Assembly (NCBI RefSeq): GCF_005938745.2
Contig: NZ_VCBX02000002.1
Coordinates: 1-64,000 of the forward strand
Source: Rhodococcus sp. KBS0724
Lineage (GTDB): Bacteria; Actinomycetota; Actinomycetes; Mycobacteriales; Mycobacteriaceae
Direction of reading: 5' to 3'
Length of the DNA stretch: 64,000 nt
The notes beneath the pieces were generated by a model that did no database searches, had not been told where the DNA came from, and saw nothing but the letters and a program-made list of their open reading frames with translations. The translations under genes were made by a program, and so were the position numbers. Below are positions 15,764 through 25,344 of this stretch, piece after piece. Positions within the stretch are counted from its first letter, which is position 1. Each line of letters opens with the position of its first letter.

Positions 15764-16516
15764 TCAGTTTCGTTTTCCGTACTTTCGAACCAGCCATTCG
15801 TCGAATGTCTGACGTCCACGAGGTCCGTCGTGCGAGGGCAGAAGTGCACCGGCAGCCATCGCGCGGCCTGGCCGACCGGGCATTTTGACTGGGATCACCA
15901 GTCGGTGTCGGCCGTCGGCGTGCAAGAGGCGCCGTGCAAGGTCCGGCTGATACTCCACAGTTGGCCCGGCCAACTCCGGACTCATGCCGCTGGGCGGCCC
16001 GGCGACCAGTTCGACCAAATGATCGGACACCTCTTGCACCGCGACAGGCTGACTACGCATCTGAGGAACGACCGCAATTGGCCCGCGCACCATGCCCAGT
16101 ATCTGCTCGGTGAATTCGTGAAACTGCGCGGACCGAAGAATCGTCCACGGCACATTCGACTCGCGTACGCGCCTTTCCTGCGTCCGCTTGCCGTCGTAGT
16201 AGCCGGAGTCAACGTCGTCGATCCCGATTATCGACAGCACGACGTGATGAAGAATGTTCGCCTTCTCGCCGGCAGCGAGGAGGTTGCGGCCAACTCGGTC
16301 GAAGAATTCGACTGCTGTCGCGCACTTTTGTGTCACTACATTGCTGACATCGATGACCGCTTGCACGCCGTCGAGTGCCTCGTCCAGCCCTTCACCGGTC
16401 GTGAGATCTACCCCTTGCGATCGCGAAAGCACAACCGGACTGTGTCCAGAGGCAAGGAGCCTGTCGACAAAGTGCTGCCCAACTAGACCCGTCCCTCCTG
16501 CAACCGCTATACGCAT
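15764..16516 (-). CDS. NAD(P)-binding atypical SDR / epimerase-like protein
   Basis: The 250-residue protein starts with a Rossmann nucleotide loop of the atypical SDR type (MRIAVAGGTGLVGQHFVDRL) and continues with V-I-D-V-S-N-V, H-H-V-V-L-S-I-I-G-I-D and Y-Y-D-G-K-R-T-Q-E, where Tyr and Lys occupy the usual catalytic spacing, then VPWTILRSAQFHEFTEQIL, typical of NmrA/YwnB-like NAD(P)H-binding proteins. The C-terminal 60 residues are more variable. Such proteins reduce small substrates or sense redox state. ECF41 genes are commonly beside carboxymuconolactone decarboxylase, oxidoreductase or epimerase genes, and this may be the epimerase-type partner, but no ECF41 promoter is visible upstream. 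Confidence 0.8.
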   Translation of the reverse strand: MRIAVAGGTGLVGQHFVDRLLASGHSPVVLSRSQGVDLTTGEGLDEALDGVQAVIDVSNVVTQKCATAVEFFDRVGRNLLAAGEKANILHHVVLSIIGIDDVDSGYYDGKRTQERRVRESNVPWTILRSAQFHEFTEQILGMVRGPIAVVPQMRSQPVAVQEVSDHLVELVAGPPSGMSPELAGPTVEYQPDLARRLLHADGRHRLVIPVKMPGRPGRAMAAGALLPSHDGPRGRQTFDEWLVRKYGKRN

Positions 16517-17150
16517 TTAGATTCCATTTCGCCTATGAGTATTGAAATATGCTGTTGTCCTTAACTTTTAGGGAAACACCTCGCTGTTCTGACGACAGCA
16601 TTCGGTAGGACAATGAGTCGCCGTGCCCGCGTGCACGAATGCCCGGGAAGGGACAGACGACGTGCGTGCGATCGAGCTCCTGCGCGCCAGGACGGCTCAT
16701 TATGTTTTCGCGCATGTGCTACATCCCGAATCCGGACAGTCGCAACCGACTCCGCCGGAATACGAAAGCTCGGCTCCAGTGCCGCAGATACCCGATCTCG
16801 CCCGGACGGAACTGCAAGCGTTCCGCCCTTCCGTCCCGAGTTCATACCTCAATGACGACGTAGCCACCGGAAGTGTGACATTGCACTGGGATTGTCATCG
16901 GCGAATTTGCCCGCGCCCAGTCCCCAGTCGATACGGCGCCGCTCGAGGTGAAGGTTTCGCTGCTTACCGGCAATAGGGCGCTCGACCGGCCGATGCATCT
17001 CGTGTTTCTACCAAACGCCGATCGAGCCCGCAGAGATGCGATTCATCCGGAACTCGAAACTACAAATACTTGTAACGAAATCCAGCCAATCACTCAGGGT
17101 GGTCTGCCATTGCTTTGCCGGCGCCACATCGAGGTCACCATGCTGGTGTC
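16517..17150. other. Region without a convincing gene
   Basis: About 630 bp. A plus-strand frame from about 16663 (VRAIELLRARTAHYVFAHVL...) has coding-like composition for some 60 residues and then degenerates, so it may be a gene remnant. No ribosome site or family was recognised. Confidence 0.4.
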
Positions 17151-17396
17151 ATGTCCACGAAGGAGTCGCACAACCACCCACTATGGCCTTCGGTCGGACT
17201 CGAGCCGGGTTCTCACGCGGAGCCGGCGCCCAAGCATCTCCGAACCCACGATGACGTCGAGGAAGCTGCGCCACGAGTTTTCGCGCCGCTACCGAATTCC
17301 GCGTTCCCTGACACGCCCTACAGCGTGTTCGACGCGTTGATCGACGCCCGAACCATCCGTCGAATCGGCGCATCCACGTCCACGGCAGAGAACTAG
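17151..17396 (+). CDS. Hypothetical protein upstream of sufB (81 aa)
   Basis: An ORF from ATG 17151 encodes 81 residues (start MSTKESHNHPLWPSVGLEPG, end IDARTIRRIGASTSTAEN). Third codon positions are strongly G/C, as in real genes here, but no ribosome site is seen and no domain recognised. It is proline- and histidine-rich at the N-terminus, suggesting disorder. It lies about 100 bp before sufB in the same direction. It may be a truncated gene or chance. Confidence 0.3.
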   Translation: MSTKESHNHPLWPSVGLEPGSHAEPAPKHLRTHDDVEEAAPRVFAPLPNSAFPDTPYSVFDALIDARTIRRIGASTSTAEN

Positions 17397-17501
17397 AACG
17401 ACCCAAGCGCGACACATGTCGCGCCGCAGAACGCGCGCCCAGTCGTGCAGTGACCAGCACCAACACCAGGACCCCAAGAAACCTGTGGAGTCCGGAAAGA
17501 A

Positions 17502-18941
17502 GTGAACGCCATGACGACAGCCGCCGAGCACATCCTCACTCAAGCCGAGGAGATCGAAACTTTGGGCAACTACGCCTACGGGTGGTCCGACAGCGACGTA
17601 GCAGGAAAAGCTGCCCAACGGGGCCTGTCCGAAGCCGTGGTGAGGGGCATCTCTGCGACCAAGAACGAGCCTGCCTGGATGTTGGAAACGCGACTCAAGG
17701 GACTCGCGTTGTTCGACAGGAAGCCCATGCCGGCGTGGGGTGCGGACCTGTCTGGCATCGACTTCGACAACATCAAGTACTTCGTGCGATCGACCGAGAA
17801 GCCAGCAACGACGTGGGATGACCTGCCCGATGACATCAAGAGCACGTACGACCGCCTCGGCATCCCCGAAGCCGAGAGGCAACGCCTCGTTTCAGGCGTC
17901 GCCGCACAGTACGAGTCCGAGGTCGTCTACCACTCGATCCGAGCGGATTTGGAAGAGCAAGGCGTCTTGTTCCTCGACACCGACACCGCGCTGAAAGAAC
18001 AGCCCGAACTGTTCAAAGAGTACTTCGGCTCGGTAATCCCGGCGGGCGACAACAAGTTTTCGGCACTCAACACCTCGGTGTGGTCGGGCGGCTCGTTCAT
18101 CTACGTGCCCAAGGGTGTTCACGTCGAAATCCCGCTGCAGGCGTACTTCCGCATCAACACCGAGAACATGGGCCAGTTCGAGCGGACTTTGATCATCGTC
18201 GACGAAGGCGCCTATGTGCACTACGTCGAAGGCTGTACAGCACCGATCTACTCGACTGACTCCTTGCACTCCGCCGTCGTGGAAATCATCGTCAAAAAGG
18301 GTGCCCGATGCCGGTACACAACTATCCAGAACTGGTCGACGAACGTCTACAACCTAGTCACGAAACGAGCGATCTGTGAGGCAGGCGCGACGATGGAGTG
18401 GATTGACGGGAACCTTGGATCCAAGGTGACGATGAAGTATCCCGCAGTCTGGCTGATGGGCGAACATGCCACAGGAGAAGTACTTTCGATCGCGTTTGCC
18501 GGTGAAGGTCAACACCAAGACAACGGGGCAAAGATGCTGCACGCGGCCCCTCACACGTCGTCGAACATCGTGTCGAAATCGGTATCACGTGGTGGAGGGC
18601 GCACCTCGTACCGAGGTCTGGTGCGGATCAACAAGGGCGCTCATCACAGTGCTTCCACAGTCAAATGTGACGCATTGCTGGTCGACCAGATAAGTCGCAG
18701 CGACACCTACCCTTTCGCTGACATCCGCGAGGACGACGTCTCGATGGGTCACGAAGCGAAGGTGTCGCGCGTCAGCGAGGAACAGCTGTTCTATCTGATG
18801 AGCCGTGGCATGTCCGAAGACGAAGCAATGGCCACCGTTGTGCGCGGATTCATCGAGCCCATCGCCCGCGAACTACCCATGGAGTACGCCCTCGAACTCA
18901 ACCGTCTGATCGAGCTGCAAATGGAAGGAGCGGTGGGCTGA
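17502..18941 (+). CDS. sufB: Fe-S cluster assembly scaffold SufB
   Basis: The protein of about 479 residues (GTG 17502 or ATG 17511; a GGAAAGAAG site precedes both) is a full-length SufB. Characteristic blocks are [50 protein letters not shown] (with a conserved Cys), [18 protein letters not shown] and the C-terminal [20 protein letters not shown]. SufB forms the SufBCD complex with SufC and SufD, where Fe-S clusters are built on SufB residues. The order sufB-sufD-sufC follows. Most actinomycetes have a single chromosomal suf operon with sufR, sufS and sufU; these are absent here and dxr and lipA lie downstream, suggesting an accessory set. Confidence 0.95.
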   Translation: MNAMTTAAEHILTQAEEIETLGNYAYGWSDSDVAGKAAQRGLSEAVVRGISATKNEPAWMLETRLKGLALFDRKPMPAWGADLSGIDFDNIKYFVRSTEKPATTWDDLPDDIKSTYDRLGIPEAERQRLVSGVAAQYESEVVYHSIRADLEEQGVLFLDTDTALKEQPELFKEYFGSVIPAGDNKFSALNTSVWSGGSFIYVPKGVHVEIPLQAYFRINTENMGQFERTLIIVDEGAYVHYVEGCTAPIYSTDSLHSAVVEIIVKKGARCRYTTIQNWSTNVYNLVTKRAICEAGATMEWIDGNLGSKVTMKYPAVWLMGEHATGEVLSIAFAGEGQHQDNGAKMLHAAPHTSSNIVSKSVSRGGGRTSYRGLVRINKGAHHSASTVKCDALLVDQISRSDTYPFADIREDDVSMGHEAKVSRVSEEQLFYLMSRGMSEDEAMATVVRGFIEPIARELPMEYALELNRLIELQMEGAVG

Positions 18942-20125
18942 ATGGCTGCCTTGACCGAAACCCGATCCAGCCGACCCAGAACAGGATCACCGGCCGAGCG
19001 GTTCACGTCTCGGGACTGGACCCAGTTTCCTGAACCCCAGGGCAAAGACGAGACGTGGCGATTCACGCCACTTGCAAAGGTGCGCGCACTGGTCGGCCCT
19101 TTCACGCCAGTGCAACTGATCCTCGATGACGTCAGCATTCCTGAGTCTGCGACCTGGTCCATCGTCTCGAGTAAGCATTCATCGGTGGGGAGGGTCCTGG
19201 CGCCCACCGATCGCGCCAGTGCATTGGCATGGGAGAACGAGTCCAGCGCTGCGGTCATCGAGATCGAGAAAGACCAGACGCTACAAGATCCAGTCATCGT
19301 GACCTATCGGGGTAGACCCGGGCTCACGTGCAGCCATACCGTCGTACGCGCCGCTGCCGGCTCTCAGGCCACCGTCATCGTCGAGTATCTGGGAAGCAGC
19401 ACGTTGTCGGAGAATATCGAAATCATCGTCGAGGACGGCGCACAACTGACGTTCGTCACCGTGCACAACTGGACCGATGACAGCATCCACCTGGCTACCC
19501 ACACGTGCAGTCTCGGCGAAAGATCGACGCTCAAACATGTCGTCGTCGACCTAGGTGGGAGCCTGCTCCGAACGACTCCGAGCGTGCGGCTGAACGGCCC
19601 GCACTCCAGCGTCGAGATGCTCGGCGTGGGTGTTGCCGGAGCGAACCAACACATCGAGGCTCGCCTCTACGTCGATCATGCAGCACCGGAGTGCATCTCG
19701 AACGTGCTCTACAAGAATGTGCTTCTCTCCCCCCCCCCCCCCCCCCCGCGCCCACCGTGTGGATCGGCGATGTGCGTATCAGACCCGAGGCCACCCAGAC
19801 CTCCACCTACGAAATGAATCGCAATCTGCTGCTGCGCACCGGGGCGCGCGCCGACTCGGTGCCGAATCTGGAAATCGAAACTGGCGACGTCACCGAAGCA
19901 GGTCATGCCAGCGCTACAGGGCGGTTCGACGATGAGCAGTTGTTCTACCTCGAGTCACGCGGCATTGCCCGTGAACAGGCGCAACAACTTGTCGTCCGCG
20001 GCTTCCTTGCTGACGTCACCAGTCGGATCGATCTCCAACCGGTCCGTGAGCACATCATGAACGCTGTCGACTCGCGGTTGGCGAGCGGTCAGATCCCCAC
20101 AGAAAGCACGAGCAATCTCTCATGA
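18942..20125 (+). pseudogene. sufD: SufD, frameshifted at a 19-C tract
   Basis: The gene overlaps nothing and starts at the base after the sufB stop. The first part (18942 to about 19728) encodes a normal SufD N-terminus and beta-helix core (ISNVLYKNVL). After the run of C at 19729-19747 the correct continuation (TVWIGDVRIRPEA...MNRNLLLRTGARADSVPNLE) is in another frame up to 20125, ending with RGFLADVTSRIDLQPVREHI. As read, the product would stop at 19817 after a proline stretch. A tract of 17 or 20 C would restore the frame. SufD is needed for iron entry in the SufBC2D complex. The tract may be real (slippage, phase variation) or an assembly error. Confidence 0.85.
19729..19747. repeat. Homopolymer run of 19 C inside sufD
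   Basis: An uninterrupted C19 tract sits where SufD proteins have a short Gly-rich turn before the TVWIGDV motif. It makes the coding sequence about nine bases longer than expected there, and out of frame. Confidence 0.95.
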
Positions 20126-20910
20126 CCACTCTGGAAATCCGCGACTTGCATGCCAGCGTCATCGACAACGACATCGAAATCCTCAACGGTGTCGACCTGA
20201 CCGTTCGCTCCGGTGAAGTGCACGCGATCATGGGTCCGAACGGATCTGGCAAATCCACGCTGGCGAGCTGCATCGCCGGACATCCGAAATACACGGTCAC
20301 AAGCGGAAGCATCACACTCGACGGACAGGATTTGCTCGCGCTGTCTGTGGACAAACGCGCCAAGGCCGGTGTCTTCCTGGCAATGCAATACCCCGTGGAG
20401 GTGCCCGGCGTGTCCTCGTCGAATTTCCTCCGCACAGCCGCAACGGCGATCCGAGGTGAGGCTCCTAAGCTTCGCAACTGGGTCAAGGAACTCAACGGAG
20501 CAATGACCCGATTGGAGATGGACGCGGCCTTCTCTCAGCGCGATCTCAATGTCGGTTGGTCAGGCGGCGAGAAGAGGCGCCACGAGATTCTTCAACTCGA
20601 ATTGCTCAAACCTGAAATCGCACTGCTGGACGAGACCGACTCCGGCCTGGACGTCGATGCACTGCGCGTCGTCAGCGAAGGTATCAACCGATCCGTATCC
20701 TCCGGTCTCGGAGTCCTCATGATCACCCATTACAGCCGCATCTTGCGGTATGTGCGCCCAGACTTCGTTCATGTCTTCCACGAAGGGACCATCGTCGAGT
20801 CCGGTCCTTCCAGCCTGGCCGACGAGCTGGAGGAGAGTGGCTACGCCCGGTTCGGAATCGAAGACCTCGACAACCACCCGAACACAGCCGTCGACGCCGT
20901 AAACGGCTGA
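20122..20910 (+). CDS. sufC: Fe-S assembly ATPase SufC
   Basis: The 262-residue ABC ATPase starts with an ATGA overlap on the sufD stop. It shows Walker A GPNGSGKST (about residues 38-46), the Q-loop LAMQYPVEVPGV, ABC signature WSGGEKRR (usually F-S-G-G-E-K-K-R in SufC), Walker B IALLDETDSGLDVDAL and the H-loop MITHYSRIL. The D-S-G-L-D and Q-Y-P features separate SufC from transport ATPases. It powers the SufBCD scaffold in the cytoplasm. Its strict coupling to sufD and intact frame suggest the operon was functional before the C tract arose. Confidence 0.95.
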   Translation: MTTLEIRDLHASVIDNDIEILNGVDLTVRSGEVHAIMGPNGSGKSTLASCIAGHPKYTVTSGSITLDGQDLLALSVDKRAKAGVFLAMQYPVEVPGVSSSNFLRTAATAIRGEAPKLRNWVKELNGAMTRLEMDAAFSQRDLNVGWSGGEKRRHEILQLELLKPEIALLDETDSGLDVDALRVVSEGINRSVSSGLGVLMITHYSRILRYVRPDFVHVFHEGTIVESGPSSLADELEESGYARFGIEDLDNHPNTAVDAVNG

Positions 20911-20918
20911 GGCGCACC

Positions 20919-22112
20919 GTGACCACGACCGAGAGCAACCGCCGCCGCGTTACTATTTTGGGCTCCACCGGTTCGGTCGGTACCCAAGCAGTCGACCTGA
21001 TCGCCGCACACCCCGACCGTTTCCAAGTCACCGCGATCTGCGCAGCCGGCAGCGACGTCGCTGCACTCGCAATGCAGGCGGCGCGCCTGGAAGTCCCCGT
21101 GATCGGTATCGCCGACCCCACCAAAGCTTCCGAACTGGACCATCGATGCAAAGAAATCTATCCCCGCCACGTGGCGCAGCCGTTCATCGTGACCGGGGGT
21201 GGTGCAGCCAGTGAATTGGCCGAACTCGAGACCGACGTAGTGCTCAATGCCATCGACGGGGCGCAAGCACTGCGGCCGACCGTGGCAGCGCTCGATGCCG
21301 GGCACTTAGTAGCACTGGCCAACAAGGAATCTCTTGTTGCCGGTGGCTCATTCGTTACTGGGCGTGCACGTCCAGGTCAGATCATCCCCGTGGACTCCGA
21401 ACATTCAGCCCTGGCTCAATGTCTAGGTGGCGGAACCCGCCAAGAGGTGGAGCGGTTGATTCTCACCGCGAGCGGTGGCCCTTTTCGGGGCAAGAACCGG
21501 AACGCCCTCGCTGGTGTCACTGCCGAGCAAGCGCTGGTACACCCGACATGGAACATGGGCCGGGTCATTACCACTAACTCCGCAACCTTGATGAACAAAG
21601 GGCTCGAGCTCATCGAGGCTCACTTGCTATTCGGGATCGACTACGCCCAGATCGATACCGTCATTCACCCCGAGTCCCACATCCATTCGATGGTGCAGTT
21701 CGTCGACGGTGCCGTCCTGGCGCAACTGTCCACACCTGACATGCGGTTGCCGATTGCGCTAGCCCTCAACTGGCCTAGCCGACTTCCCGGCGCGGTCACC
21801 GCGGTCGACTGGTCCACCAGCCACCGGTGGAACTTCGAGCCCGTCGACCACGACACTTTTCCGGCGGTCCGGCTTGCCAAAACCGCGGGAACTGCGGGTG
21901 GATGCGCTGCGGCAGTCCTGAACGCTGCCAACGAACACCTGGTGGAGGCCTTCCACGAAGGAAGGATCGGTTTCCTCGACATCGTCGACAAGGTCGGCGA
22001 CACCCTGCACACGTGGCTTCACACCCATCACGATGGAGCACCGCCCGCCGACATCGAGGAGATCGACAGAGCCCAATCTTGGGCGCACCTGCACGCAGAA
22101 CAGCTGATTTGA
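20919..22112 (+). CDS. dxr: 1-deoxy-D-xylulose 5-phosphate reductoisomerase (DXR)
   Basis: The 397-residue protein starts at GTG 20919, 8 bp after sufC. It converts DXP to 2-C-methyl-D-erythritol 4-phosphate with NADPH, the committed step of the MEP isoprenoid pathway. Evidence: the NADPH motif ILGSTGSVGTQAVDLI, substrate/metal motifs PVDSEHSALAQC, ASGGPFRG, HPTWNMG and SATLMNKGLELIEAH, and the C-terminal helical domain. All catalytic acids and the flexible-loop region appear present. DXR is the fosmidomycin target. A dxr copy next to suf genes is unusual; the last two MEP enzymes, IspG and IspH, are Fe-S proteins, giving a plausible logic for the pairing. Probably a second, horizontally moved copy. 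Confidence 0.93.
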   Translation: MTTTESNRRRVTILGSTGSVGTQAVDLIAAHPDRFQVTAICAAGSDVAALAMQAARLEVPVIGIADPTKASELDHRCKEIYPRHVAQPFIVTGGGAASELAELETDVVLNAIDGAQALRPTVAALDAGHLVALANKESLVAGGSFVTGRARPGQIIPVDSEHSALAQCLGGGTRQEVERLILTASGGPFRGKNRNALAGVTAEQALVHPTWNMGRVITTNSATLMNKGLELIEAHLLFGIDYAQIDTVIHPESHIHSMVQFVDGAVLAQLSTPDMRLPIALALNWPSRLPGAVTAVDWSTSHRWNFEPVDHDTFPAVRLAKTAGTAGGCAAAVLNAANEHLVEAFHEGRIGFLDIVDKVGDTLHTWLHTHHDGAPPADIEEIDRAQSWAHLHAEQLI

Positions 22113-22186
22113 CGAGCATGCGCGATCACCTTGCCGCTCCCGTTGCACTCATTGCGGTCAGCCAGCTGATTGGAGTGGGTGATGCC

Positions 22187-22942
22187 TTATTCGCTGCGCT
22201 GGCGACGTCCGCCTGGGGTGTGCCCATAGGTGCGGCGAAACACTTCGACGAATGTACTTGCCGAATTCCAGCCACAGCGATGTGCCACAGTGCCCACCTG
22301 CATTCCGTCAGCCAAAAGCCGTAGTGCGTAATAAAGCCGCAGCTGAGTTCTCCACTGGACGTAGCTCATCCTCGTTTCGTCTCGGAACAATCGAGCAAGA
22401 GTTCGTGAACTCGTCCGACACGCCTTGGCCAAATCCTCGAGATCGAGAGCTACAGACAAGTTCTCCTCGACCATCTTGCACACCTCGACTAATCGAGGAT
22501 CGCGAGGCGTAGGAAGTCGTATTGGTTGTTGTGAGGACACCGCGAGTTGATCGATGAGCACAGTCAACAGCCGCTGGCGCCGGCGCGGTTCTTCTGCTTC
22601 ATCGGGTTGTTCTGTGTAATGAATGATCAGTTCACGCAACAAGGGGCTCACCTCGATCACCGCTGGGACATCGACACCCAATGGGTTGCGGGTAGCGGGT
22701 AATCCGACTCCGTGGAACCTGGTCGGCCCGTATGCACGGTGCTGATGGCTCGCTCCCGAAGGTATCCAGATCGCCCGATTTGCAGGGGCAACCCAGGTTC
22801 CCTCACTCGTCGCGACAGAAATGACGCCGGTGCTGGCATACACCAGCTGATGCTCGTCATGCGCGTGGTGAGCAATCACCGCGCGCGATGGCAATTCAAG
22901 GACCAATGTTGCCGTGTCCCACCGTTGGCTTGAATTCAGCAT
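22187..22942 (-). CDS. AraC-family regulator with N-terminal cupin domain
   Basis: The start is set at ATG 22940-22942 (MLNSSQRWDTATLVLEL; 251 residues); the longer ORF has an implausible Cys/Arg-rich lead. The N-terminal half is a cupin-like ligand domain (AHHAHDEHQLVYASTGVISV, IWIPSGASHQHRAYG). The C-terminal 100 residues hold two helix-turn-helix motifs (LEDLAKACRTSSRTLARLFR and VAHRCGWNSASTFVEVFRRT). This is the AraC/cupin_6 type that controls nearby metabolic genes. It is divergent from lipA with a 120-bp gap containing two GAATTC repeats 12 bases apart, and convergent to dxr. Confidence 0.88.
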   Translation of the reverse strand: MLNSSQRWDTATLVLELPSRAVIAHHAHDEHQLVYASTGVISVATSEGTWVAPANRAIWIPSGASHQHRAYGPTRFHGVGLPATRNPLGVDVPAVIEVSPLLRELIIHYTEQPDEAEEPRRRQRLLTVLIDQLAVSSQQPIRLPTPRDPRLVEVCKMVEENLSVALDLEDLAKACRTSSRTLARLFRDETRMSYVQWRTQLRLYYALRLLADGMQVGTVAHRCGWNSASTFVEVFRRTYGHTPGGRRQRSE

Positions 22943-23065
22943 AACTTGGAATTCTATCGCAATACCGCCGATTCGTTGTTTGCGAGCGCAGCAATTGGAA
23001 AAGGGTAGCGACGAGAGCTTGCCGCACCTGCCCGACCGCCGGCCATACCAACGAAGGAGTACCAA

Positions 23066-24091
23066 TTGGCTACCAACGAATTCGACAATTCATCGGCGAA
23101 GGAAACACCTCACGTCGCTGCGGACAGCCCACCGCCGCCTCGTCGTCTGCTGCGCCTGGAAGTCCGCAACGCCGCTGTGCCCGTCGAACGCAAGCCCGCG
23201 TGGATCAAAACCAAGCTGCGAACCGGGCCGAACTACACCTCGTTGACCTCACTCGTAGAGAGCAAGAATCTTCACACGGTTTGCCAGGAAGCTGCCTGCC
23301 CGAACATCTTTGAGTGCTGGGAAGACAAGGAAGCAACCTTCCTCATCGGTGGAAGTCGTTGCACTCGCCGATGCGATTTCTGCCTGATCGACACTGGCAA
23401 ACCGGACGCACTCGACCGCGGCGAACCCGCACGCGTCGCTGCAAGCGTGCGCACGATGGGCCTGAAATATGCAACTGTGACCGGCGTAGCACGAGACGAT
23501 CTGCCAGATGGTGGCGCATGGCTCTATGCCGAGACCGTACGCGCGATCCACGAGCTCAACCCCGGTACCGGTGTCGAGATGCTTGCCCCGGACTTCCGGG
23601 CCTCCCACGACCAGCTAGCTACGGTCTTTGCCAGCAAACCGGAAGTGCTCGGCCACAATCTGGAGACCGTCCCACGCTTGTTCAAACGCATTCGCCCAGG
23701 TTTCGACTATGACCGCTCACTCCAGGTACTGGACGCCGCTCGAACGGAAAATCTCATCACCAAGTCGAATCTGATTCTCGGATTAGGCGAGACGCGCACG
23801 GAACTTACCCAGGCTCTACATGATCTACGCTCTGCCGGTTGCGAACTCCTCACCCTGACTCAATACCTTCGGCCTTCCCCCCTGCACCATCCAGTCGACC
23901 GCTGGATCAAGCCAGAAGAATTCATCGAACTGAGAGAGGAAGCCGAGGAAGCCGGATTTCTTGGAGTCATGAGCGGGCCGCTTGTTCGCTCGTCCTATCG
24001 AGCGGGCCGACTGTACAAGTCAGCTCTCATGGCCCGAAAATCCACGACGCCAGTACCGACTCCCGAGCTAGCAGAGTCAACCAGTGCCTGA
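23066..24091 (+). CDS. lipA: Lipoyl synthase
   Basis: The 341-residue radical SAM enzyme inserts two sulfurs into the octanoyl group on lipoyl carrier domains. It starts at TTG 23066 with GAAGGAG upstream. It has both [4Fe-4S] sites: the auxiliary cluster C-x4-C-x5-C ([12 protein letters not shown]) and the radical SAM triad CTRRCDFC near residues 99-106. It also has the expected [29 protein letters not shown] and [10 protein letters not shown] blocks and the C-terminal [10 protein letters not shown] segment that supplies a cluster-ligating Ser. lipB is absent nearby. LipA needs Fe-S supply (its auxiliary cluster is consumed), consistent with the suf genes upstream. Likely an accessory copy. 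Confidence 0.95.
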   Translation: MATNEFDNSSAKETPHVAADSPPPPRRLLRLEVRNAAVPVERKPAWIKTKLRTGPNYTSLTSLVESKNLHTVCQEAACPNIFECWEDKEATFLIGGSRCTRRCDFCLIDTGKPDALDRGEPARVAASVRTMGLKYATVTGVARDDLPDGGAWLYAETVRAIHELNPGTGVEMLAPDFRASHDQLATVFASKPEVLGHNLETVPRLFKRIRPGFDYDRSLQVLDAARTENLITKSNLILGLGETRTELTQALHDLRSAGCELLTLTQYLRPSPLHHPVDRWIKPEEFIELREEAEEAGFLGVMSGPLVRSSYRAGRLYKSALMARKSTTPVPTPELAESTSA

Positions 24092-24447
24092 CCCTGAAGC
24101 ATCCTGAGCCCCCAGGACCTCTGGTGGCCAAACTTTCTGTGCGGCTACTGCATTGAGCATGGAATGGGACAAGTCGGGAACGATGACTTCGGAAGGATCG
24201 CGCCGAGGCGCAGCTGATTCGAAAGGGGCAGGACATCACGACGGTGACTTCCCTGGACCTACGCGGCAGCTACAGGGATCGGCGTCGAAGTCCGCCACGG
24301 CGCTTGAGTTCCGCGACACCCGCTTCGCCGGCCTCGCTCCCACTACGAGCTGCTGACACGCCCAACGACATCACTGATCCCCCCGCACAGAGTGCATCAT
24401 GCGCACCGCAACACGATCCTCACCCTCAACGATCGCGGCATGGGCAC
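24092..24447. other. Intergenic region, no gene seen
   Basis: About 350 bp behind lipA. Short ORFs only, with no start signal or recognisable product. A weak GC-rich hairpin lies just after the lipA stop. Confidence 0.4.
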
Positions 24448-24690
24448 TCATCCCCGGACACCGCGTGCAGTTCGTTCAACCACCAGATCTGTGGTGGACC
24501 GTGACCAACGGACAACGAGTTGCTGTGCAATGGACTGCTTGGACGGGAAGTGATGGAACAGACCGCCTTTGGTGAGGCCGCCGCAGACGATCACGTCGTT
24601 GATGCTCGCGGCACTGTATCCGCTGGCGCCCAATGACTTTGGCCGCCCCAGCGAGGATCCTCGCACGGGCGGCAACGGACCTTCTCCAGG
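24448..24690 (-). pseudogene. TetR-type DNA-binding domain fragment
   Basis: The minus strand encodes most of a TetR helix-turn-helix: R-I-L-A-G-A-A-K-V-I-G in one frame, then after a one-base insertion (GGG instead of GG near 24640) G-A-S-G-Y-S-A-A-S-I-N-D-V and GGLTKGGLFHHFPSKQSIAQ in the next. The pattern is like gamma-butyrolactone receptor-type TetR proteins. The ligand-binding domain is missing: the frame stops at 24448. It abuts the 3' end of the GNAT gene, forming a fusion scar. Confidence 0.65.
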
Positions 24691-25121
24691 ACGCGCATGC
24701 TCGCCCGGTGCCCATCCTCCACATGAGCACAAAGACTGCCCGACAACAGTTCTCGGTCTGGATGTTCAGAATTCCAGTCCACCAAAGCGGACGCAATCTC
24801 CGTTGCGAAACCTCGGCCCCACTGATCTCGCCGAAAGGCATAGGCTAGTTCGCGACAGGAATCGACCTCACCGAACCCAGCTCTACCGACCATTTCTCCG
24901 GTGCGGTTGACCAAACGCCACTTGGTCCACCCCTGACGTCGTTGTTCATCGAGGTACCCATCGAGCCGCGTTTGCGACTCCGCGACACTCTCCGGTCGTC
25001 CGTACCCAATGAATTGCATGACCTGGGGGTCGGAGTGCAGTGTGGCGAGGTCATGCAGGTCCGACGGGATCCAGGTCGTAAGTTTCAGTCTTTCGGTCTG
25101 CAGGATCGTTTCGCGGCTCAT
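24591..25121 (-). CDS. GNAT (RimJ/RimL-type) acetyltransferase, C-terminus replaced
   Basis: The 176-residue ORF begins MSRETILQTERLKLTTWIPS and follows the RimJ/RimL pattern: FIGYGRPES, GWTKWRLVNRTGEMVGRAGF and the acetyl-CoA loop YAFRRDQWGRGFATEIASAL. After RASMRVLEKV (about residue 148) the expected final strand (usually G-F-x-x-E) is lost. The frame runs into DNA that, in another frame, encodes the TetR fragment. The enzyme thus lacks its last 20-30 residues and may be inactive. A recombination or deletion joined the two genes. Substrate unknown. Confidence 0.6.
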   Translation of the reverse strand: MSRETILQTERLKLTTWIPSDLHDLATLHSDPQVMQFIGYGRPESVAESQTRLDGYLDEQRRQGWTKWRLVNRTGEMVGRAGFGEVDSCRELAYAFRRDQWGRGFATEIASALVDWNSEHPDRELLSGSLCAHVEDGHRASMRVLEKVRCRPCEDPRWGGQSHWAPADTVPRASTT

Positions 25122-25344
25122 GTCAGGATCTTCCCACTCGGTTCGATTCGTCGAGCCTTCACGGATGTCTCACCTGTCGGTGCCTCAGAATCGGCCGAAA
25201 GAGAGACGACCCGAAGTAGCGCATAACTATACAAAGGGGAGTTTGCGCGGCGGCCGGGGTCAGGGTTCTGCTCAATGCATACGATCGAGTCGTCGGAGGA
25301 GATCACTTCTTTGTTAACCGAACACCAAGTTGGAGGTTGAGGTT

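Noticed and set aside
24153..24504. Possible lipB-like or other gene behind lipA
   Set aside because: The ORFs are Arg/Ser-rich with no octanoyltransferase motif.
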